Source of the DNA: Actinernus sp. WN-2022
Lineage: Eukaryota > Cnidaria > Anthozoa > Actiniaria > Actinernidae
DNA length: 64,000 bases
Assembly: GCA_030867875.1 (NCBI GenBank)
Contig: JAOWCC010001634.1
Location: forward strand, 132,656,807-132,720,806
Reading direction: 5' to 3'
Below are positions 56,301 to 60,166 of the stretch, piece after piece. The first letter of the stretch is position 1. Each line of letters opens with the position of its first letter. The notes beneath the pieces are model-generated. The model was not told the DNA's origin. It did not search any database and was given only the letters and a program-made list of their open reading frames with translations. The translations under genes were made by a program, and so were the position numbers.

Positions 56301-57467
56301 TTTGTTTTCCGGCGAGAAAATTCGCAGTCTATCATCCGGTATGTTACTATGTTTCGTGATAAATCTTCCCGTCAAATTGTTTTCATAGGATAACATGGTT
56401 ATTTCATGGTTTTATATGGAATACCGGCGAAAATTTCACTCGAAATTCATATTAAAAATACAAATTTCTCTTGAAATATTCGCCGGTATTCCATAGAAAA
56501 CCATGAAATAACAAGTAATTATCTTCTTTTCTTTTTTTTTGATATAGGAATGGCAGGTTTTGCAATAGCATACATCCTTAATCTGTTAGAAGACGCAGGC
56601 TTCATGATAACGAGTGCCGCTCAAGCTGCGAACCTCATGACCTCTGTGCAGCGTATAATTACATACACAAACCTTGATACTGAACCGGCATATGACATCC
56701 AAACACATCCCGCAAGAAACTGGCCGCGAAATGGCGCCTTAGAATTCGATGATGTGTCACTCAAGTATCATGATGGAGGACCACACGCTGTAAAACATAT
56801 CACGTTTCGCATCAAGAGTCAAGAAAAAATTGGAATTGCTGGAAGAACTGGCGCGGGCAAATCGTCCTTACTGGCTGCCCTAATGCGCATGCCCCAAGGG
56901 TCCAATCGCATCGTACTTGACGGTATTGATATCCACGGCCTCAATCTCCAGTCATCAAGACGAGCTATCTCGGTTATTCAACAAAACCCCATCCTCTTTT
57001 GCAGATCAATCAGAGATAACCTTGACCCGTTCGGTACGTTTACAGATGATGAGATCTGGTGCGCTCTACAAAGTTCACAATTGGGGTCATTGGTTGCAAA
57101 GCTCAGAGGAGGGCTTGAGTACGAAGTAAAGGAGGGTGGATCCAATTTTAGTGTTGGTGAACGACAGTTGTTCTGTCTTGCCAGGGCCTTGCTTCATAGG
57201 ACCAAGGTGATCGTGATGGACGAGGCGACGGCTAGTGTTGATTCCCAAACAGATCAAATGATTCAGACCACTATTCGTGAGAAGTTCAAGGATTGTACCG
57301 TGCTCATCATCGCTCATCGACTGAGTACCATTATGGACTGTGATCGAATCATGGTTCTCAACAACGGAGAGCTGGTTGAGTTTGATAAACCACACGCTCT
57401 CATTAGTAATAGCAAAGGATGGTTTGCACAGCTATGGCAACATAGTCAGAAGTTTAATGGACAATGA
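16825..57467 (+). CDS. ABCC4-like: ABCC4/MRP4-like ABC exporter, seven exons
   Basis: This is a predicted plasma-membrane ATP-driven exporter of the ABCC (C) subfamily. MRP4 relatives move organic anions, cyclic nucleotides and conjugates. The seven exons join in frame (intron phases 0, 0, 2, 1, 2, 1) to 1,254 residues, near the usual 1,250-1,350. The N-terminus ([13 protein letters not shown], residues 12-24) is the lasso motif of short ABCC proteins, so there is no TMD0. TMD1 spans about 85-360. NBD1 has Walker A GAVGSGKS (459-466), signature LSGGQ (549-553), Walker B ending in DD (573-574) and H606. TMD2 spans about 700-970. NBD2 has Walker A GRTGAGKS (1047-1054), signature FSVGERQ (1149-1155), catalytic E1174 and H1205. 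Asp replaces Glu in NBD1, which is normal for ABCC. No stops or frameshifts break the exons. Start at 16825 is preferred over 16777 because the family's N-terminus is short there. The exact substrate and paralogue are inferred, not proven. Confidence 0.92.
17323..18486 (+). other. Intron 1, left part: hairpin repeats
   Basis: At 17400-17475 a CTCTGATTGG block is followed by TATTCACCTCCAGAGC and a CTGGAGGTGAATATA return arm. At 18335-18450, ACAATTATTCACTTCAGTC pairs with GACTTCAGTGAATAATTGTT around a TCGACTTCGTCTCGG turn, a relative of the repeat at window position 1. No exon is recognised. Confidence 0.5.
18604..18650. promoter_or_regulatory. Cluster of three CRE/ATF-type TGACGTCA palindromes
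   Basis: TGACGTCA occurs at about 18611, 18625 and 18636 within 35 bp. This octamer is the ATF/CREB consensus. No function is shown here; the cluster lies within a transposon-like insert in intron 1. Confidence 0.4.
19684..19796. repeat. CATTATGC motif cluster
   Basis: GCATTATGC or close variants occur about five times on either strand (for example GAGCATTATGCT and TAGCATTATGCC). A second cluster lies at 20985-21045. The clusters lie subterminally inside the TTAA-flanked element and could be transposase or host-factor binding repeats. Confidence 0.4.
20880..20978. repeat. Hairpin repeat with AAAACACT arms
   Basis: AAAACACTCACAGCACGTGT plus TTTATCA pairs with TGATAAAACACTGCTGTTCG plus TGTTTT across an ATTCTCGGGCTTCGCCCTCG turn. 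It is a short palindromic element inside the TTAA-flanked insert. Confidence 0.6.
21648..22189. mobile_element. TTAA-flanked MITE, 542 bp, long inverted arms
   Basis: TTAA lies directly outside both ends (21644-21647 and 22190-22193). Termini are AGTGCACCTAACCCCTTTTG and its complement. Arms of about 180 bp match closely (for example TTACAGAGAATACTCTATGT and ACATAGAGTATTCTCTGTAA). The centre has no ORF. The half copy at 13775-14113 belongs to the same family, so it is a multicopy MITE. Confidence 0.85.
22194..22750 (+). other. Intron 1, right end
   Basis: No repeat or exon is recognised. Two open frames (22305-22631 and 22628-22750) carry no ABCC similarity. The acceptor used by exon 2 is at 22750. 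Confidence 0.4.
22751..22972 (+). CDS. ABCC4-like: ABCC4-like exon 2 (TM3-TM4)
   Basis: Residues 167-240. The acceptor is TTTTGTTTGTAAG before 22751 and the donor is GTTTGT at 22973 (phase 0). The conserved ABCC stretch [14 protein letters not shown] is followed by hydrophobic spans. The upstream sequence in the same frame (22628-22750) has no ABCC similarity and is intronic. Confidence 0.9.
22973..23633 (+). other. Intron 2, start
   Basis: Only unassigned sequence is seen. A CG-containing patch (GCGCGCGCC, GCGCGAGCTCGCGA) lies at 23347-23430. Confidence 0.4.
23634..24060 (-). mobile_element. 5'-truncated LINE 3' end with (TTA)n tail
   Basis: On the minus strand a coding tail reads about [19 protein letters not shown], then HGYNLRSS, which is a common LINE ORF2 end. 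A 3' UTR and an (ATT)n-type tail follow at 23638-23652. Only the last 400 bp of the element remain. Confidence 0.65.
24061..24787. other. Intron 2 stretch without recognised features
   Basis: No long ORF, tandem repeat or clear inverted repeat is seen. Confidence 0.35.
24788..26095 (-). pseudogene. L2/CR1-like LINE reverse transcriptase, frameshifted
   Basis: The minus strand reads from [19 protein letters not shown] through [12 protein letters not shown] and [15 protein letters not shown] to a [16 protein letters not shown] block (RT catalytic Asp). After a frame change comes [16 protein letters not shown], then SYADDTQLY (catalytic YADD). The 24888-25361 frame has [15 protein letters not shown] and [12 protein letters not shown], and then a QNAAARLIY tail. 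The family is L2/CR1-like. Several frameshifts show it is dead. Confidence 0.85.
26096..26577. other. Intron 2 stretch between LINE and minisatellite
   Basis: A 120-codon minus-strand ORF (26061-26423) partly overlaps the LINE N-terminal region and shows no clear motif. It could be a diverged part of the same LINE, but this is not established. Confidence 0.3.
26578..26975. repeat. 17-bp minisatellite, about 23 copies
   Basis: The unit GCGAACCCCGACGCGCA recurs with variants (CGAATCCCGACGC, CGAACCCCGTCACGCA). Because 17 is not a multiple of three, each minus-strand frame reads the same 17-residue repeat in a different register. That is why three overlapping ORFs exist with an [21 protein letters not shown] motif. 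It is GC-rich against an AT-rich intron. It is not a coding gene. Confidence 0.9.
27207..27272 (-). pseudogene. tRNA-like fragment (tRNA-Val-like 5' half)
   Basis: The minus strand reads CTCCGATGGTGTAGTGGTTA followed by TCACG, which matches the D-arm region of tRNA-Val type genes including the A box. The 3' part (GACCGGCGAACCAC) lacks an intact B box and T arm. It is probably a decayed tRNA or a tRNA-derived repeat. Confidence 0.4.
27273..28174. other. Intron 2 stretch
   Basis: No gene is recognised. A small hairpin, GAGCTCGACTC then TAGGGTCGAGAGCTC, lies at 27850-27875. Confidence 0.35.
28175..28447 (-). pseudogene. LINE ORF2 C-terminal fragment
   Basis: The 90-codon minus-strand frame ends a LINE-like ORF2: [40 protein letters not shown], then a stop. 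This DHPLYPLLP-type motif with SSRRLRK is typical of LINE tails in invertebrate genomes. Only the 3' end remains. Confidence 0.6.
28918..29126. mobile_element. Short MITE with about 26-bp TIRs
   Basis: ATAGACCGAGTTAGCTTGTA plus CATTTG at 28924-28949 matches its inverse at 29097-29122 exactly. About 150 bp lie between them, with CAGATCACGTGAC and GTCAGGTGACCTG as sub-palindromes. No ORF spans it. The target duplication is not clear. Confidence 0.75.
29560..29945 (+). repeat. Satellite array A, units of 91-99 bp
   Basis: Units contain CCGAGTACAGGCTGCACGCA then GCCTCTAGTTATATATATTA, TGACGTATCCAGACATATCA and ATATATCGGGTGCAACACAC. GCCTCTAG recurs at 29642, 29733, 29832 and 29931. A second array of the same unit lies at 30835-31120. 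The 141-codon ORF across it is a by-product. Confidence 0.85.
29946..30834. other. Spacer between the two satellite arrays
   Basis: No recognised gene or repeat is seen. The minus-strand 96-codon ORF at 30094-30384 has no known motif. The spacer could be an insertion into one ancestral array or the body of an element bounded by the satellite. Confidence 0.35.
30835..31120 (+). repeat. Satellite array B, 99-bp unit
   Basis: Same unit and orientation as array A, with GCCTCTAG at 30913, 31012 and 31111. It is followed by a (TA)n run (31119-31140). A single degenerate block on the other strand at 37509-37533 suggests dispersed copies. Confidence 0.85.
31141..31292. repeat. AATTATTCGCC-family hairpin
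   Basis: ACAATTATTCGCTGAAGGCG and its return GAGGCGAATAATTGATTTAG enclose a CCGAGACGAAGTCGAGGG turn. The outer flank (ACACGGGAAACTCAACACAAAATG) is the reverse complement of window positions 1-24. Confidence 0.65.
31326..31763 (+). pseudogene. LINE endonuclease domain (APE type)
   Basis: The frame reads [15 protein letters not shown], then [10 protein letters not shown] (catalytic Glu region), GGAGIYI and LIGCIYRHP. These are the successive motifs of L2/CR1-type AP endonucleases. After the stop at about 31763 the next part ([13 protein letters not shown], then IADISDHLP) continues in another frame with about 35 residues missing. The full domain is therefore broken. Confidence 0.8.
32154..32374 (+). 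pseudogene. LINE ORF2 linker between endonuclease and RT
   Basis: The frame reads [17 protein letters not shown], then [20 protein letters not shown], a linker typical of L2-like ORF2. It stops where the MITE inserts near 32380 and resumes at about 32604 (SPVNEAA and onward). Confidence 0.75.
32383..32602. mobile_element. MITE with perfect 28-bp TIRs inside the LINE
   Basis: CATTCGCTATTATCGCACTT plus CGGCCATC starts at about 32384 and returns exactly at 32575-32602. The interior has no ORF of its own. The LINE coding frame flanks it on both sides (NFPAS on the left, SPVNEAAV on the right), which proves insertion into the LINE. The target duplication is not resolved. Confidence 0.85.
32808..35452. 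mobile_element. Foldback nest inserted in the LINE RT
   Basis: The LINE frame breaks after VTPIHKSG (about 32808) and resumes at [12 protein letters not shown] (about 35455). The left end (32815-33005) is itself a near-perfect hairpin, with arms GCAATATAACACGCTTTCCA and the return AAGCGTGTTATATTGC around CTTGAAAATTACGAGC. The right end repeats ATATAAACACG and GGGTTATTTTATAAT. A smaller, very symmetric element (34095-35348) is nested inside. No protein-coding gene is seen. Confidence 0.6.
34095..35348. mobile_element. Foldback element, 536-bp inverted arms, 7-bp target duplication
   Basis: Arms 34095-34630 and 34813-35348 are equal in length and nearly identical. They start CACAGGCAGCCCAGACTCGA and end in a GGTGCTTTCAAGATGC block next to a 182-bp spacer. 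AGTTCAT lies directly outside both ends (34088-34094 and 35349-35355). A 113-codon ORF in each arm ([12 protein letters not shown] start) is the same sequence read on both strands and has no known domain. The near-identity of the arms suggests recent insertion or gene conversion. The superfamily is unresolved; 7 bp with a CA start is compatible with hAT- or P-like transposition. Confidence 0.8.
35455..36310 (+). pseudogene. LINE reverse transcriptase core, one frameshift
   Basis: From 35455 one frame reads [36 protein letters not shown] and [15 protein letters not shown] (catalytic Asp), to [18 protein letters not shown]. At about 35868 the frame changes and continues [22 protein letters not shown] (FADD active-site box) and [15 protein letters not shown], then [13 protein letters not shown]. 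This is a typical L2/CR1 RT. The C-terminal part from 36310 to 36700 is further degraded. Confidence 0.85.
37262..37470 (-). repeat. Dispersed repeat, inverted copy of 150-370
   Basis: The reverse complement matches 150-370 in the same block order (TAACTAAACGAAATTTT, ATGTCGTATTTATTT, CGCGTAGATGAAATAAT). A satellite-like block GATATGTCTGGATCCGTCAT follows at 37511. Confidence 0.55.
37471..38903 (+). other. Intron 2, right end
   Basis: Mostly unassigned. It contains a tRNA-like SINE module (38025-38165). A frame open at 38689-38889 has no ABCC similarity. The exon 3 acceptor is at 38901-38903. Confidence 0.4.
38025..38165 (+). mobile_element. Diverged SINE-like module, related to 9815-9965
   Basis: The blocks TATAGTGTAGTTTATAGAAC, GACTAGTA and CAGGACACATGCCGTTTAT then TTCTCCATTCAAG parallel those at 9815-9965. 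A and B boxes are decayed. Boundaries are not defined. Confidence 0.4.
38904..39061 (+). CDS. ABCC4-like: ABCC4-like exon 3 (cytoplasmic helix, coupling region)
   Basis: Residues 241-292 plus two bases of codon 293. The acceptor is TTCTTCTCTCCAG. The donor is GTAAGT at 39062 (phase 2). The exon encodes the conserved ABCC block [14 protein letters not shown], then [14 protein letters not shown]. Its last 95 bp and the first 27 bp of the intron are the founding unit of the tandem array at 39062-40993, so many near-copies of this donor follow. Confidence 0.9.
38967..40993 (+). repeat. Exon-derived tandem array, 116-124 bp unit, 17 copies including exon 3
   Basis: The unit is the last 95 bp of exon 3 plus the first 27 bp of intron 3, starting ATCACATTACTGAAAGAGAT and ending AAGTAAGTAACTATAGAGAC AAGTTATGT. 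Donor-like GTAAGT lies at 39062 (real), 39183, 39305, 39427, 39548, 39669, 39791, 39912, 40034, 40156, 40278, 40394, 40510, 40626, 40748 and 40870, with a decayed GTGAAT at 40994. Unit lengths are 121 or 122, with three units of 116 after loss of an AGAGAC block. The copies carry coding-like sequence and a splice donor but no obvious acceptor. Confidence 0.95.
40994..41527 (+). other. Intron 3, right end
   Basis: No gene or transposon is seen. A short TTAGGG run lies at 41157-41174 (GGTTAGGGTTAGGGTTAG). The acceptor CTTATTTACAG ends at 41527. Confidence 0.5.
41528..42789 (+). CDS. ABCC4-like: ABCC4-like exon 4 (TM5-TM6, NBD1, linker, start of TMD2)
   Basis: Residues 293-713 plus one base. 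The acceptor is CTTATTTACAG and the donor is GTAAGG at 42790 (phase 1). At 1,262 nt it is long for a vertebrate-type ABCC gene, in which this region is split over many exons. It holds the whole of NBD1: Walker A 459-466, a Q-loop near HVPQVPW, signature 549-553, Walker B 573-574 and H606. A charged linker and the first helix of TMD2 ([13 protein letters not shown]) follow. Confidence 0.92.
42790..43435 (+). other. Intron 4, left end
   Basis: No exon or repeat family is recognised. Short GAATTCC and GGAATTT-type blocks at 43090-43300 resemble those at 50260-50600, which suggests a diverged common repeat. Confidence 0.35.
43436..44345 (+). pseudogene. LINE reverse transcriptase C-terminal part
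   Basis: A frame around 43470 reads [10 protein letters not shown] (YADD box). At 43771-43992 comes [20 protein letters not shown], then [11 protein letters not shown] and [14 protein letters not shown], the LINE block after the RT. Another frame (43932-44249) continues with [14 protein letters not shown]. Stops and frame changes are frequent. It is an inactive CR1/L2-type remnant. Confidence 0.75.
44410..44512. repeat. Hairpin repeat
   Basis: CTAAAGTCAATTAAGGTATG plus CTAACCGC pairs with GCGGTTAGCATACCTTAATT plus GACTTTAG around TTTTCGCTACTCGTTTCCCT. It is a short palindromic element of unknown class. Confidence 0.7.
44655..44815. repeat. Hairpin repeat with TTGCAC arms
   Basis: ATACGGTTTCGAGTGCAATT plus TGGGATTAATTC pairs with GAATTAATCCCAAATTGCAC plus GAGAAATCGTAT. 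An inner TTTTTCAAAGAG and CTCTTTGAAAAA pair closes it around CCCGCAGGGCGAG. It is multi-arm and very regular, so probably a non-autonomous palindromic element. Confidence 0.75.
44923..46090 (-). mobile_element. 5'-truncated LINE with RT, 3' (ATGT)n tail
   Basis: The minus-strand 5' part (46091-45891) has [21 protein letters not shown] frame change leads to 45946-45068, which has VYADDTQIF (RT box), [56 protein letters not shown] and a conserved [17 protein letters not shown] end. The tail reaches a TATG repeat at about 44923-44940. The second ORF of 292 codons is long and uninterrupted, so this copy is young, although it is truncated. Confidence 0.85.
46199..47638 (-). CDS. Crypton-type tyrosine recombinase (DUF3504-like), intact ORF
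   Basis: A single 479-codon frame antisense to the transporter, in its intron 4. It belongs to the tyrosine recombinase fold used by Crypton transposons and by proteins domesticated from them (the ZMYM2, QRICH1 and KIAA1958 group; established knowledge). Visible catalytic set: Arg178 in GLRGRQE, a likely Lys near 211 (GPTKTRQGG), His307 and Arg310 in NHSARKT, His333 in VTGHRN, and Tyr342 in LDDYDE. The N-terminal 120 residues look like the SAM-like DNA-binding part. After about residue 350 the protein is Ser/Asn/Gln-rich with a basic patch (CKRRYN) and an acidic SDSDSD end. The start at 47636-47638 is the first Met of the frame. No intron is needed. It could be a live Crypton or a host-retained copy. 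Confidence 0.85.
   Translation of the reverse strand: MAAIFENQRFAQATDETIQELKNGSKNQNTTKSTAFWLSVWEKWCVQKAILQEMEKFEPSELNVLLERFYAEVKTKNGLDYEPDSLRVMLAALDRHLKDQGYKFSLIRDREFHSSKMVLEGKAKQLRQAGRGKRPNKARQLTVEEEEVLWTEGKFGSETPDALSNTMWWLLTQHFGLRGRQEHHDMKMDDFRICKADNGLQYVEFAEGPTKTRQGGLSTKTRDFQPRMFSIGGSRCPVALFKEFVSRRPVQLRNTGPFYLSVKHNRKANDVVWYKVQPMGVNKINSMMKNIVEGTALETSEKRFTNHSARKTVVSKLKSANFERSGIAKVTGHRNVQSLDDYDEANEQEQCELSMAISRRNNSSSELVPLQGNHHFTQNAIPLQSHPGLGLCLPSGSAQQFHSGMPVQSMASPSASNSNATSHTALSMNPMMMGSQAQNLMNTFNNCKVAFNFNNKSSPCSIPPCKRRYNILESDSDSD
47640..47880 (-). promoter_or_regulatory. Putative recombinase promoter with CCAAT boxes
   Basis: Upstream of the ORF on the minus strand are several CCAAT or ATTGG motifs. 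In plus orientation they read CTGATTGGCTG near 47699, AGCCAATCAGAA near 47733 and AACCAATCAGAATCG near 47840. A stack of TTGCACT repeats lies at 47760-47820. This layout suits a Pol II promoter but has not been tested. Confidence 0.4.
47890..48000 (+). mobile_element. LINE-type 3' end with (TTA)n tail
   Basis: It reads GCGTCCCCAATTAGTTTGAC, then TTTAATCGGCACTTAAATAA and AGTTTATTATTATTATG. A close relative lies at 48235-48305 with GTCTCCAATTAGTCGAAC and the same AATAAAGTTTATTATTATTA end. Only the 3' UTR and tail remain. Confidence 0.55.
48235..48306 (+). mobile_element. LINE-type 3' end, second copy
   Basis: Same end as 47890-48000, with TCCAATTAG, TTTTAGTCCGCTA and TAAATAAAGTTTATTATTA. It is also severely 5'-truncated. 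Confidence 0.55.
48505..49085 (+). repeat. Tandem repeat of about 132-177 bp, four copies
   Basis: Copies begin near 48528, 48661, 48838 and 49009 with ACAGGAAATACATATGCTTT then CCACCCCTACCCC. They contain a TGTCGTGTTTAGT block and end in ATATGGGAGGGTACCGTTAT. Lengths vary by internal deletion. No coding content is seen. Confidence 0.7.
49200..50110. repeat. Divergent duplicated blocks around a SINE
   Basis: 49200-49470 and 49858-50110 share AACGTCGTAG, GACATGG, CACCAAAATGTT and AGTTGGGCAAAA in order. The second block lies to the right of the SINE at 49598-49787. Confidence 0.5.
49598..49787 (+). mobile_element. tRNA-derived SINE, same family as 6064-6324
   Basis: It starts CCGCCTCCCAGTTAGTTCAA and TGG, with a decayed B box (GCGGATTAAGACC). 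Conserved middle: GGCCGGACCAACACTCGGGG, TCTTAAAATAACTGCG and TAGAAGGTGCTGCC. The tail domain CTTCACGTCTTCTCGGATAA matches the 6064-6324 copy. It is older than that copy by sequence decay. Confidence 0.75.
50111..51425 (+). other. Intron 4, right end
   Basis: Short GGAATTC and AATTCCCG-type blocks on both strands at 50260-50620 form a diverged repeat. Hairpin-family blocks (ACAATTATTCCCCGATACGG and ACAATTATTCGCCGAATTGG) lie at 50980-51060 and 51155-51250. The frame open upstream of exon 5 (from 51302) is intronic up to 51425. Confidence 0.45.
51426..51993 (+). CDS. ABCC4-like: ABCC4-like exon 5 (TMD2)
   Basis: Residues 714-902 plus two bases of 903. The acceptor is TTTGTTACACAG and the donor is GTAAAT at 51994 (phase 2). 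The exon encodes the conserved [18 protein letters not shown] block and the coupling stretch [14 protein letters not shown]. Several hydrophobic spans belong to TMD2. Confidence 0.92.
51994..52819 (+). other. Intron 5, with a small MITE
   Basis: The only clear feature is an inverted repeat element at 52326-52491: CATAGACCCATTGGGCAAAT plus GGCGTCCAA against TTGGACGCCATTTATGCAAT plus GGGTCTATG. The rest is unassigned. The exon 6 acceptor is TGATTTTCAG at 52819. Confidence 0.6.
52326..52491. mobile_element. Short MITE in intron 5
   Basis: The 28-bp inverted ends (CATAGACCCATT, then an ATGGCGTCC block) differ at two or three positions. The interior (about 110 bp) has no ORF. The target duplication was not identified. 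Confidence 0.65.
52820..52956 (+). CDS. ABCC4-like: ABCC4-like exon 6 (TMD2)
   Basis: Residues 903-948 plus one base of 949. The acceptor is TGATTTTCAG. The family motif (A-W-F-F then S-RWF) is visible as [16 protein letters not shown]. The donor GTAAGA at 52957 is chosen over a better-matching GTAAGT at 52947 because only 52957 keeps phase 1 into exon 7 and restores the expected length before [11 protein letters not shown]. Confidence 0.85.
53050..54612 (+). pseudogene. L2-like LINE ORF2 C-terminal part, split by a DNA element
   Basis: The left part (53050-53221) reads [20 protein letters not shown] and [20 protein letters not shown], then YLIQKLQ. The right part (54209-54609) resumes [70 protein letters not shown] and a stop. 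The reading frame is restored exactly when 53222-54205 plus one AAT is removed. The block starts in intron 6 and is 5'-truncated. Confidence 0.85.
53222..54205. mobile_element. 984-bp DNA element, CAC termini, AAT target duplication
   Basis: Inverted ends CACGGTGGGCATAAATGACC and CC(A)AAATCGCCAGGGTTG match at 53222 and 54205. AAT lies just outside (53219-53221 and 54206-54208), a 3-bp duplication. Three-bp duplications and CAC ends fit the CACTA/CMC group, but no transposase is present. The interior holds many TGACGTCA or near-CRE motifs. It is non-autonomous. Confidence 0.8.
54613..54769 (+). other. LINE 3' UTR with (ATT)n tail
   Basis: The sequence after the LINE stop runs to CGCTATACAAATGTCATTAT and a (TAT)n run at 54725-54745. 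This is the usual end of this L2-like family. Confidence 0.6.
54770..56072 (+). repeat. 34-bp minisatellite, about 38 copies
   Basis: The main unit is TATACAGCAGCACAAGTACC then AGTACCTGTACCAG. Variants have TACCGCAGTACAAGTACC or CAGTACCAGTACCAGT in place of CCTGTA. Neither 34 nor the variant 28 or 32 is a multiple of three, and the unit has almost no stop codons. All three plus frames and the minus frames therefore stay open over hundreds of codons. These ORFs are treated as repeat by-products. It lies in intron 6. Confidence 0.92.
56388..56515. repeat. Hairpin before exon 7
   Basis: GTTATTTCATGGTTTTATAT plus GGAATACCGGCGAA pairs with TTCGCCGGTATTCCATAGAA plus AACCATGAAATAAC. It ends about 30 bp before the exon 7 acceptor tract. 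Nearby, GGTATTTCATG motifs recur at 56141 and 56174. Confidence 0.75.
56548..57467 (+). CDS. ABCC4-like: ABCC4-like exon 7 (end of TMD2, NBD2, stop)
   Basis: Residues 949-1254 and the TGA stop. The acceptor is CTTTTCTTTTTTTTTGATATAG. The exon covers the last TMD2 helices, the [14 protein letters not shown] linker and NBD2: Walker A 1047-1054, signature FSVGERQ 1149-1155, Walker B VIVMDEA with E1174, and H1205. The C-terminus (SQKFNGQ) lacks the PDZ-binding tail known for mammalian MRP4. No clear AATAAA was seen in the following 250 bp. Confidence 0.93.
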
Positions 57468-59352
57468 AACCCTTGTCGAGTAAAAAGAAAATCGGGCCCG
57501 GACGACAAAGGATGTAAATATTTTTGGAACTGTGTCTTTCTTCCACTAAACTCTCGAAGAGCGAGTAGTCTAATTGTTTTGGGAGAAACCAACAGTTGTC
57601 CAATCTTGGACTGAAACAATGTATTTTTGACGAATTGACCGCCGTTGTCTTGTTTTTCGATATGCTCTATGACAGAATCAGATAGTAGGTATATTAGCCA
57701 ATCAGATTACAGGATTTGTGTTAGACCACTAGAAGTTGGTTTCTACTCAAAACAATAGATAAGTGTCATTAGAGTATATGTCATGATCGAGTGCCACATC
57801 GTGCAGCTGATTAGAAGATACGATTTTATGAATTTGAAAAGGTAAAGTGAAGATCAAATTAATAACATACAGAGTATTTAGTTATCGTAATGTTAACTAC
57901 ATCGCCTATTGTCAAACGATTATTTTAAGGCATAACTTAAACCACAATTTTAGCTTTCAAGCTTTTCTACCGAAAAAATATGAAAACACCACTCCATATT
58001 GGATTCGGTTTTCGCATGATATTTAAAATTGTGAAAACCAAGGTCTGTATTATCAGAGAGCGAGGTCTTGACATATTGATTTAGGGAACGTTAATTATTT
58101 ATGGTTGGGAGGACTAGTGGAAAAATGAGGGGCGGGGCAAACGTTTTTTTTTAATACTATTAGAAGGGAGGTCAATTTTTCAGCCATTCCAAGAGGAGGG
58201 TCAAACTTTTAAAAGGCATTTCAGTGATAGTGGGGTCGGTGCTTTGAAGTCGTTCTCATTATTAGTCTGCTTCAAAATGTGGGAAATACCATATATTTAT
58301 TAATTTTCAAATGTGGCCGCCTACATGTAGACATGTTAATAGAGTGGAATGATTAGGAAACCAGGCAAACTTCAAAGGGTCTCAAAAAGGCGCTGCGATT
58401 TAGGTTAGATGGGGGCAAGACAAAATATTGTACACGGTCATAGCTCATTAGCGTCCCCTGAACGACTGAACCCACGCGTTTCTATTGGTTGATTGATTAA
58501 TATATTCCAATAGCTATTGTGTTTTGTGCACGGTCACGGTTGAAAAAAGCGAACAAAGACATATAACAAAGAATGTCGCTGGGTTTCATAACCATTGCCC
58601 TCTATTAACTATGATGTAGATTAGAGCTTTTCCGATCATGCACCACACTTGGGCTTACAATGCAAAAACAGCTAACTACTACACTCAGCAGTAGCTCAGG
58701 TAATATTAATAATATAACACCATGATACCTCGGGTTTATTTGTTTGTTCAGAGACATTTAAGTAATGATTCGCGAAAGAACTAGCCTGCTTGGCGGCTCT
58801 TCTGTAATTTTTTGGTCAAGCTTTTTTTCGAATTGGGTACCTGTGGTGTGCGGTTGAGGGAAGTGAAAGAAAGAAGAGCCTCCATGAATTCCATTGTTTT
58901 CGGAGTATTTATCGTTCACCCACGAACGCAAACTGAAATTCCCCTTGGCTAGAAGGTGACAGATGTCAAAGTTTGACATGAAGTAGAAATTATGTTATAT
59001 TTGTCTCATCGGTTTGCTTTGGCATTGTTCGGGATTGGAAATAATTTAGTTGTCAATTCGTTGTCACGGCCAGCCAAAACGATATTCTTGCAATCCAGGT
59101 AATATGGCCATTTGCCGTTCTTGTAAAGTAGCAGGTGAAAGAGCAGGTCTTTTTGCATCGAAACCAGTTCAATATTTTCAACGGAGGCGGCAAAAATCAT
59201 CAACAGATATTTATTTTGGTTTACGACCTCTCTTACTATATTTACAAAAGAGCTGGCAAGCATGCTATGAAATAACTATTGGAAAAGACAATAGACCAGT
59301 TCGTGGTAAATTCCGACATTTTGAAAGGGGTGCAAACATGGCGCGAAATACA
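57468..59352. other. Region downstream of the ABCC4-like gene
   Basis: The 3' UTR of the transporter probably starts here, but no canonical poly(A) signal was found in the first 250 bp. Otherwise unassigned. Open frames at 59006-59263 (minus) and 59050-59484 (plus) have no recognised motif. The plus one runs into the transposon end at 59353. Confidence 0.4.
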
Positions 59353-59647
59353 GGCTTACTGTACTTTGCGAAACGAAACGAAACGAAACTGTACTTTGCG
59401 AAACGCGTATTTAAGCACTCCTGGGAACAGATGAAAACAATAATCTTAGTTTATACTTACTTTCACATATATAGCGCCGGGTAGACTTCTTTAGTTGCTC
59501 CTTTTTACGAACAAAACTCCTCTTTACAGTTCAGGTGATCCGGTCGGCCATATTGCCACGCTAACTGGAATAGTAACCGCGCAGACACGACAACGAGGCT
59601 GGCGTTGATATTTGTAACAATTTTTCCTTGAAGAAAGGCTTGTAACG

Positions 59648-59720
59648 CTCGATAGCTCAGTCGGCAGAACTTCTTTCCGTGAAAAACGGGTCCGGGGGAT
59701 TCGAATCCCGGCGCCGAATT
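59648..59720 (+). ncRNA. tRNA-like Pol III unit in the left arm
   Basis: GCTCGATAGCTCAGTCGGCA holds an A box. GGATTCGAATCC, 32 bp downstream, is a B-box match, and a T12 run at 59720 would be a Pol III terminator. The T-stem has an extra base and the anticodon arm (TTTCCGTGAAAAACGG) does not fold canonically. It is therefore read as tRNA-derived, not a functional tRNA. Transcription is unproven. Confidence 0.5.
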
Positions 59721-60166
59721 TTTTTTTTTTCCTTTTTATACTGGATAACATTTTTTGTTCTCCTTTCCTCGTTCTGGTATTTTTATTCATAACGAAATAA
59801 ATAATAACTAAAAAATCATAGCCTTTCAAAGCGATCGATCGAAAAACGTTCAGGTTGCTTCAACTCTTCTCTCAGCTAAAGTTCAAACAGCTGTTTCAGT
59901 AGTGTTTAGCAGTTTCTTTCGATTGTGTTGACAAGTGGACGAGCCTAAACAACAGGAAAGCACTGTGCCGCTTGCGGTTGTTCGAGCAGCTTTCACAATG
60001 AAAACGGGTATTTATATACGGCATCTTAAAGAACTTTGCTCATACACACACTTTGTTTTTATGATTTTTTTCTTCCTAGTCATTTAACATTCCCGATATG
60101 ACTAGTTTTTTTCAGTGTAGTCTCTTCCCTTCGAGCAGAACGATATGGCGATATTTACGCGTTGAC

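Noticed and set aside
59050..59484. A 144-codon plus-strand gene
   Set aside because: The frame runs across the transposon junction at 59353, and its C-terminus is transposon sequence. No motif is seen.
59648..59720. A functional tRNA gene
   Set aside because: The boxes and T-run are good, but the T-stem carries an extra base and the anticodon arm does not fold. A tRNA-derived unit is the safer call.
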